DNA from: Cotesia glomerata | Taxonomy: Eukaryota > Arthropoda > Insecta > Hymenoptera > Braconidae | Assembly (NCBI RefSeq): GCF_020080835.1 | Contig: NC_058165.1 | Coordinates: 5,307,771 to 5,371,770 of the forward strand | Direction: 5' to 3' | DNA: 64,000 nt | Shown: piece after piece, positions 59,340 through 64,000 of the stretch | Layout of the letters: every line of letters starts with the position of its first letter | Numbering within the stretch: position 1 is the stretch's first letter | Made by a program: the position numbers and the translations under genes | The notes under the pieces: generated by a model | Databases searched by the model: none | Seen by the model: the letters and a program-made list of their open reading frames with translations, nothing else | Told to the model about the DNA's origin: nothing

Positions 59340-60605
59340 GGGGGTATTCTGGTCTAGAAGTCTAAATTTTAGGCATTTTTCAAACTAACATAAAAAAAAA
59401 AATTAAGAACATTTTTATTATCGGTTTTTTTATATGATGTTTATTAACGTTTCAAGAATATAAAAAAAAATTGAAAAAAAAAAAAATGATAAATTGGACA
59501 AATTACAGGTCGGTGAAGTGGGGGCTACAAAAAAAACGGTGCACCCTGGTTGACATGATTCCAGCCCTTGTAGTGATCTGAAACAAAAAAATTTGAAAAA
59601 TTCTCAATCTGTAAAGATGTCGCTATCGCGTTGACCTTAGTCAAGAAAAAAAAAAAAAATTCACAAAATGGCGTCGACATGAAATATCAATTTTTTTTTA
59701 CCCCCTTTTTTTGACCTTTTTAAATTTTTTAAAAATACTCCAAATTGAAATTTTTAAAAATCCAAGGCAGACGCGATAGAGAAATATATAAAGAAGATTC
59801 CCACCAAATTTCAAAAGAATCGGTTGGGTAGAACTTGAGATATCATGTCAACCACTTCAAAAAAAGTAGTTTTGAGAAAAACGCGTTTAAAGTTTGAGAA
59901 ACAATTATAGTAGAATAACTCGTATAATAACATTCAATACTCACTTTGGATTAATCGGCGATTCCAGATCCATACATTGGGCCTTCCTCAACTTCATATT
60001 CGATGTTTTGTGAAGTTCTTTCAGCTAATCGAGCTGTTCTGCCTTCTTTGGAAGCAGCAGTAGCTCGTAGCTCAGAGCGCTCAATCCGAACTTCGTTACG
60101 TCTGATAGCAAATGAATGAGCTTCAGTACCAACGGTGATGCCCATAAGTTCCATCATTTTTTTAAGATGGGTAAATAACCTTCATTAAAAATGGCAACAG
60201 CTAAATAATTCGCAATTTGAATTGTTTGAGATCCAGCGTGAATATGCTTTCGCATTGAACAGTTCCTGGTATATTTAGTATGTATATTCCTAGTATATTA
60301 AGTATGTATAAAGGTATATATAGAAGTACAAAAATACATATTGAATATATATGAAGGCTTATGTCGAAAACAAAAGAGTTCTTGGAAAGAACGAGTGCTC
60401 AAGTCTTCCAGGAACTGCCACTGTTTATTGTGTGATTCGCGACGATCGGCCGGCTTAGATGCTGCGTCACAAAATCGACTGTATCTTCGAAAATAATTCG
60501 AATTTTGAAAAATCCATTTAAGGACATATTTTTAAGGGTCTAAACTTTGAAAATATGCAAAAAAAAAAAATCGATTTTTTCAAATTTCTAGACCAGAATA
60601 CCCCC
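59340..60605 (-). mobile_element. TTAA-flanked transposon, copy 2, both ends present
   Basis: GGGGGTATTCTGGTCTAGA at 59340 and its inverse at 60605, with TTAA at 59336-59339 and 60606-60609. TTAA targets fit piggyBac or Sola3 elements. The internal minus-strand ORF (59951-60157, 68 codons, ending YGSGIAD) is the transposase C-terminus only. The same 7-A frameshift as in copy 1 precedes it, so the family spread in this broken form. Length 1266 bp. Confidence 0.85.
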
Positions 60606-60609
60606 TTAA

Positions 60610-61290
60610 ACAAAAGGATTCAAAATAATTTCATTTGTCAAACGTTTATAAGAGATAGTGTTTTAAATATTGTATGCAAAATATGTTGACCGGATTATAT
60701 TTGTTTTTATTTTAACAAGTGATTCAAATTATTTTATTCACTGAATATGAAAATTAAGTTTGCCGACATCTAAAAATTTTTAGAATTTTTTTTATTACAA
60801 AAATATTAAAAAAAAAAATTTCATTTGTAACGAATTTGAAAAACTGTTAGTGCAATTTTTTAAAAATATTTTTTAATTCTAATTTTTTCTTAAAAAAATG
60901 TTTTTTCTTTAATTTAATTTGTTAAAAATTTGAAAAACTGTAAATACAATTAAAAAAAAAAATATTTTTTTGTTCTAATTTAATAAATGAAGCAAAATCG
61001 AAAAATTAAAATCATCTGCTTATTTTAATATAATAAATAAATTGTAACGTTTATTTTGCTTATTTCTAAACAAAACTAACGATCAACATAATAAATTTAT
61101 ATTTATCGGAGTGAGCTCAGCGGGCTCCAGGATTCCATGGTAGATTTCTTAAAATTAAACCCTCAGATTATTTCCAATGTAAATAAATAAATGTGATTTA
61201 TTTATTGGTAAGAATACATATAATAAAATAATATAATTGTGTGAGGTAAATTTTCAATGTCGGGTATCTGCTGTTTGTCCTTCTGGTTCT
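60610..61290. other. No gene seen
   Basis: AT-rich sequence after the transposon, including the original 3' flank of the host gene at 58735-59339. No polyadenylation site can be assigned with confidence. Confidence 0.4.
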
Positions 61291-61296
61291 CTGTAA

Positions 61297-61570
61297 GATC
61301 TTCACGGTGTCTCTGGTTGACTGGAGACTTTGACTTGCCAAAGTAAGTCAAAGTCGACAATGTTTGAATTTTTATTTCGAACAGCATTTCACGGTGGTTC
61401 TAGCTGGTTAAAGATTTCGACTCGCCAAATGAGTCGAAATCGGTACTTCGAATTTAATTCAATAGTACCCTGCGGCGGCCTTGGCTGGCTGGAGATTTCG
61501 ACTTGCCAAGTTAAGTCGAAATCGAACGCGGTATTTCAAACGGTCCAAACGGTGGCCTTGGCTGGTTGAA
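61297..61570. repeat. Tandem array of ~81-87-bp hairpin units
   Basis: Three full units and a partial one. Each full unit holds a 10-11-bp hairpin with a GCCAA-containing loop: 61326-61336/61345-61355, 61413-61422/61432-61441 and 61494-61504/61513-61523. Stem positions differ between units but remain paired. Confidence 0.7.
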
Positions 61571-61655
61571 ATCAAATCTTCTTTCTTGAGCACCATCCTC
61601 TAAGCACTTGTTGGTTCCTTGAGCTTGCTTTCGAGTTCCCTCGACAGATACCTCA

Positions 61656-62062
61656 CTACATGATAACTGATGATTTAAAATGTATTTAGCGTTTTCCGCG
61701 AGAACTGTCGGAGAAGATGTCTTGGTAGTCGATCTTCCTGTTTCTTTCATAGCTCCCTACATGATAACTGATGATATAAGATGTATTTAGCGTTTTTCGC
61801 GAGATTCGTCGGAGAAGATGTCTTGGTAGTGAAGCTTCCAGTTCGCTAGATACCTTCCCTACATGATAACTGATAATTTAAAATGTATTGCAGCGTTTTT
61901 CAGGAGATTCGTCGGAGAAGATGTCTTGGTAGTGAAGCTTCCAGTTTGCTAAATACCTCACTACATGATAACTTATGATTTAAAATGTATTTTAGCATTT
62001 TCCGCGTGATTCGTCGGAGAAGATGTCTTAGTGTAGTCGAGCTTCCGGTATCCTCGATACCT
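61656..62062. repeat. Tandem array of four ~102-bp units
   Basis: Units start CTACATGATAACTGATGATT at 61656, 61757, 61859 and 61961. Each contains GTCGGAGAAGATGTCTTGGT (the last two diverge slightly). Short frames crossing the array are not credible genes. Confidence 0.85.
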
Positions 62063-62099
62063 CCCTTTGGATAAGAAATTCTCAAAGTCGTTGGGAATT

Positions 62100-62840
62100 C
62101 TCGTAAATTATAAAAAAAAAAAACGATTATTTATTTTAAGAGATTTCCATTTTTAGAGATTTCCATTTTTAAAGATTTCCATTTTCACAAATATATTTTA
62201 AGAGATTTCCATTTTTAGAGATTTACATATTTACCGATTCTCTTTTTATTGATCGCCATTTATGTGAATTTCAATTTTTTTAAGTTTTTAAAGATATTGA
62301 ATTCCATTTCTGCAAAATTCCATAAAATCGTTCGGACGTCTATTCACATGTTTATTAATAAATAATTCTTTTTTTTTTTTAATTACCGTAAATACTATAG
62401 TACAAACGTAAGCTTTTTCGAAAATTATATTTTCCATAAGGTGAGAATTATTTTTATTTTAACGGAATATTGAAAAGATATCCATTTATATAAATTACTT
62501 TTTTTTTTATTAATTTTGCAATTGATAAATTTTCAATTACACAGAAGTTTATTTATTTATTTAGATTTTTTTAATTTATACCAAATAATAATATTTCCAG
62601 TAAAAGAAATTTTCAAAAATAGAGATTTATTTTTCTTTAGTTGGCCAAACTTACAGATTTACTAATAACCCATTTTCTTTATTTTCAGTGTTTCCATTTA
62701 TAGTTTTTTATTATTTTACGAAAGTTCTTTTATAATTTTTTTCTTTAACATTAAAGTACATTTTTATAAATTTCCAAATTAATTTTTAGAGATTTCCAAA
62801 AATTAATTTTTAGAGATTTCCAAAAATTCATTTTTCCATT
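62100..62840. repeat. Minisatellite-like AGAGATTTCCATTTTT words
   Basis: AGATTTCCATTTTT recurs at 62140-62230, and related TTAGAGATTTCCAAAAATT at 62786-62830. Otherwise AT-rich with no coding signal. Confidence 0.6.
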
Positions 62841-62841
62841 C

Positions 62842-63411
62842 CTACAAAATCAGCACTGACCGGCAAGAATTAATGTCTCGCATAGTATCTGGATATTTGA
62901 CAGCAAAATTGTGTTTGTTAATGTAATTATAAATGATGTTACCATTGGTACTGCGTGCTTTACAATTCCACACCGGGTGCTTGGCATTCAAGTCCCCAAT
63001 TATAATAACAGACTGGGCACTATTCATTAATTTGTCTAGTTGATCAGTATCTATTTTGTTAGTTGGTTTTACATAAATGGAATATATTTTTAAGTTTGAA
63101 GCTAAGCAAATACCTAGTGACTCGAATGTATTATAATTAAAGGTTTCCGTTTCACTGAATTCAATTGAATTTTTAATTTTTATTAAAAGACCACCACCAG
63201 CAGAATCGCCCGATCTGTCTAGTCGTATGGTCGAATAGCTTGGAGTTCTCCTGCAATTGATTTTTTCTGTAAATTTAGTTTCATTTATAAGCATTATGTC
63301 TATATCATTTTTAAATATAAAATTATGCAACTCGCCCAATTTATTGAGCAAGCCATTAGCATTCCAATGTCCTAATTTGAGTATCGTTTTGGAGTTGTTA
63401 CTCATCTTCAT
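62842..63411 (-). pseudogene. LINE ORF2 endonuclease fragment
   Basis: AP-like endonuclease that nicks target DNA for LINE integration. Seen: LGHWNANGLLNKLGELHNF, then LINETKFT (catalytic Glu), GGGLLIKIKN and GDLNAKHPVWNC (catalytic Asp/Asn). ATG at 63411 overlaps the ORF1 stop. The frame ends at 62842 about 190 residues in, before the final catalytic SDH-type motif and the whole RT. It is therefore a truncated relic. Confidence 0.82.
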
Positions 63412-63655
63412 ATCCTATTGAGACAGCAAATTGTATTAAAGCATCGCATTGAGCTGCTTTGTTTGGATTACTTCTTAATGTTTGATTTAAGACTCTAAGA
63501 TTTATAAGGAATGTAGTAATATTAACGAAATAGTTTAACGTTTTTAGTTCTGAAATTAAGTCAGCTACTACATTACAATTTTCTGTCTCTACTGGACTTG
63601 AGTTTGAGTTTACATTTATTGATGAATGATTTGTGTTTACTACGTTATTATACAA
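63398..63655 (-). pseudogene. LINE ORF1 C-terminal part
   Basis: An open frame ending at 63398 with GYEDE and a stop that overlaps the ORF2 ATG, the usual arrangement in I/Jockey LINEs. It includes a helical stretch (VADLISELKTLNYFVNI) but no zinc knuckle in the visible part. The frame's upstream limit is unclear, as no ATG is seen at 63655. Confidence 0.5.
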
Positions 63656-64000
63656 CCTGTCAATAGAAGTGGAGCTGTTTATATTGTTGTTCTGTGGTCC
63701 TGGAGTGAAGCCTGGAATCGCTGACGTCTGTGGTAGTGTCGGGTATAGTTCTCGAGATTGAATTATAGGTGAATAGAAGCCTGCGCCGGTCTCGCGCCTT
63801 GTAGTTGACGTTGCCTTTTCAGTTGTATAGTTTGTAGATATCGCTGATATTTTGTTTTTTTTTTATTGCTTAGTAACTGCCTTAACTCTGCCTTATCATT
63901 GCGGCTGTTGACCGACTTGTGCCTTCTGTACCGTATTCACCCTGATCCTCACCACTCGGATATTGGAACAGTAACATAGGAAAACCACAGAGAAAACCCC

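Larger units (their letters stand above)
62842..64000 (-). mobile_element. I/Jockey-type LINE, 5' part, continues off the edge
   Basis: ORF1 C-terminus (ending 63398) and ORF2 endonuclease (from 63411) on the minus strand with overlapping stop/start. ORF2 stops within the endonuclease at 62842, and the RT is absent. Upstream ORF1 or leader text continues to the window edge. Confidence 0.75.

Noticed and set aside
61330..62085. ORFs across the tandem arrays
   Set aside because: Frames run across both strands of tandem repeats and lack protein-like features.

Overview
This is an AT-rich, intron-bearing eukaryotic window dominated by layers of transposable elements. The two host genes that can be rebuilt exon by exon (a WDR61/SKI8 orthologue and a secreted two-domain TIL cysteine-rich protein), together with R1-clade and I/Jockey-type LINEs, Helitron-like elements and an errantivirus-like retroelement, point to an insect. 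A parasitoid hymenopteran is my best guess from repeat style, but the species is inferred, not proven.

Layout. 1-10.3 kb: copies of a family carrying a (TG)n microsatellite, two 5'-truncated R1-like LINEs on the minus strand, and a nearly complete hAT transposon (2404-5845) inserted into the first LINE with a perfect 8-bp target duplication. 10.3-13.3 kb: mostly noncoding, with a palindromic MITE and a small signal-peptide exon (12680-12769). 13.3-31.85 kb: a nest of at least four elements: a TA-flanked inverted-repeat element (13295-31847), a Helitron-like repeat inside it, a TIR transposon with ~0.5 kb terminal repeats and a broken transposase-like gene (13997-31257), and inside that gene a 14-kb rearranged LTR retroelement (16271-30335) flanked by the 4-bp duplication ATAT.

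The LTR element is the most striking object. It has three nearly identical 1.16-kb LTRs, the middle one inverted. The 3' half lies inverted between LTR2 and LTR3, and one envelope gene is cut in two at that junction. It has a strongly structured duplicated 5' leader, a gag-pol region that has lost protease/RT/RNase H, an integrase with frameshifts, two unrelated envelope-like glycoprotein genes, and extra accessory ORFs that remain open.

32-45 kb: a small transmembrane exon, a truncated TTAA-flanked element, a degenerate PIF/Harbinger element (transposase plus divergent Myb/SANT gene), and the complete eight-exon WDR61 gene with a Helitron-like insertion in intron 4. 45-54.5 kb: a tiny TA-flanked MITE, two tRNA-derived SINE-like copies, the TIL-domain gene on the minus strand, a Helitron-like element and a pogo/Tigger-type remnant. 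54.5-64 kb: a solo-LTR-like unit containing an ORF, another (GT)n repeat split by a GC-rich foldback element, the last two exons of an unidentified host gene whose stop codon overlaps the TTAA of an inserted element, two tandem arrays, a short minisatellite, and the 5' part of an I/Jockey-type LINE running off the right edge.
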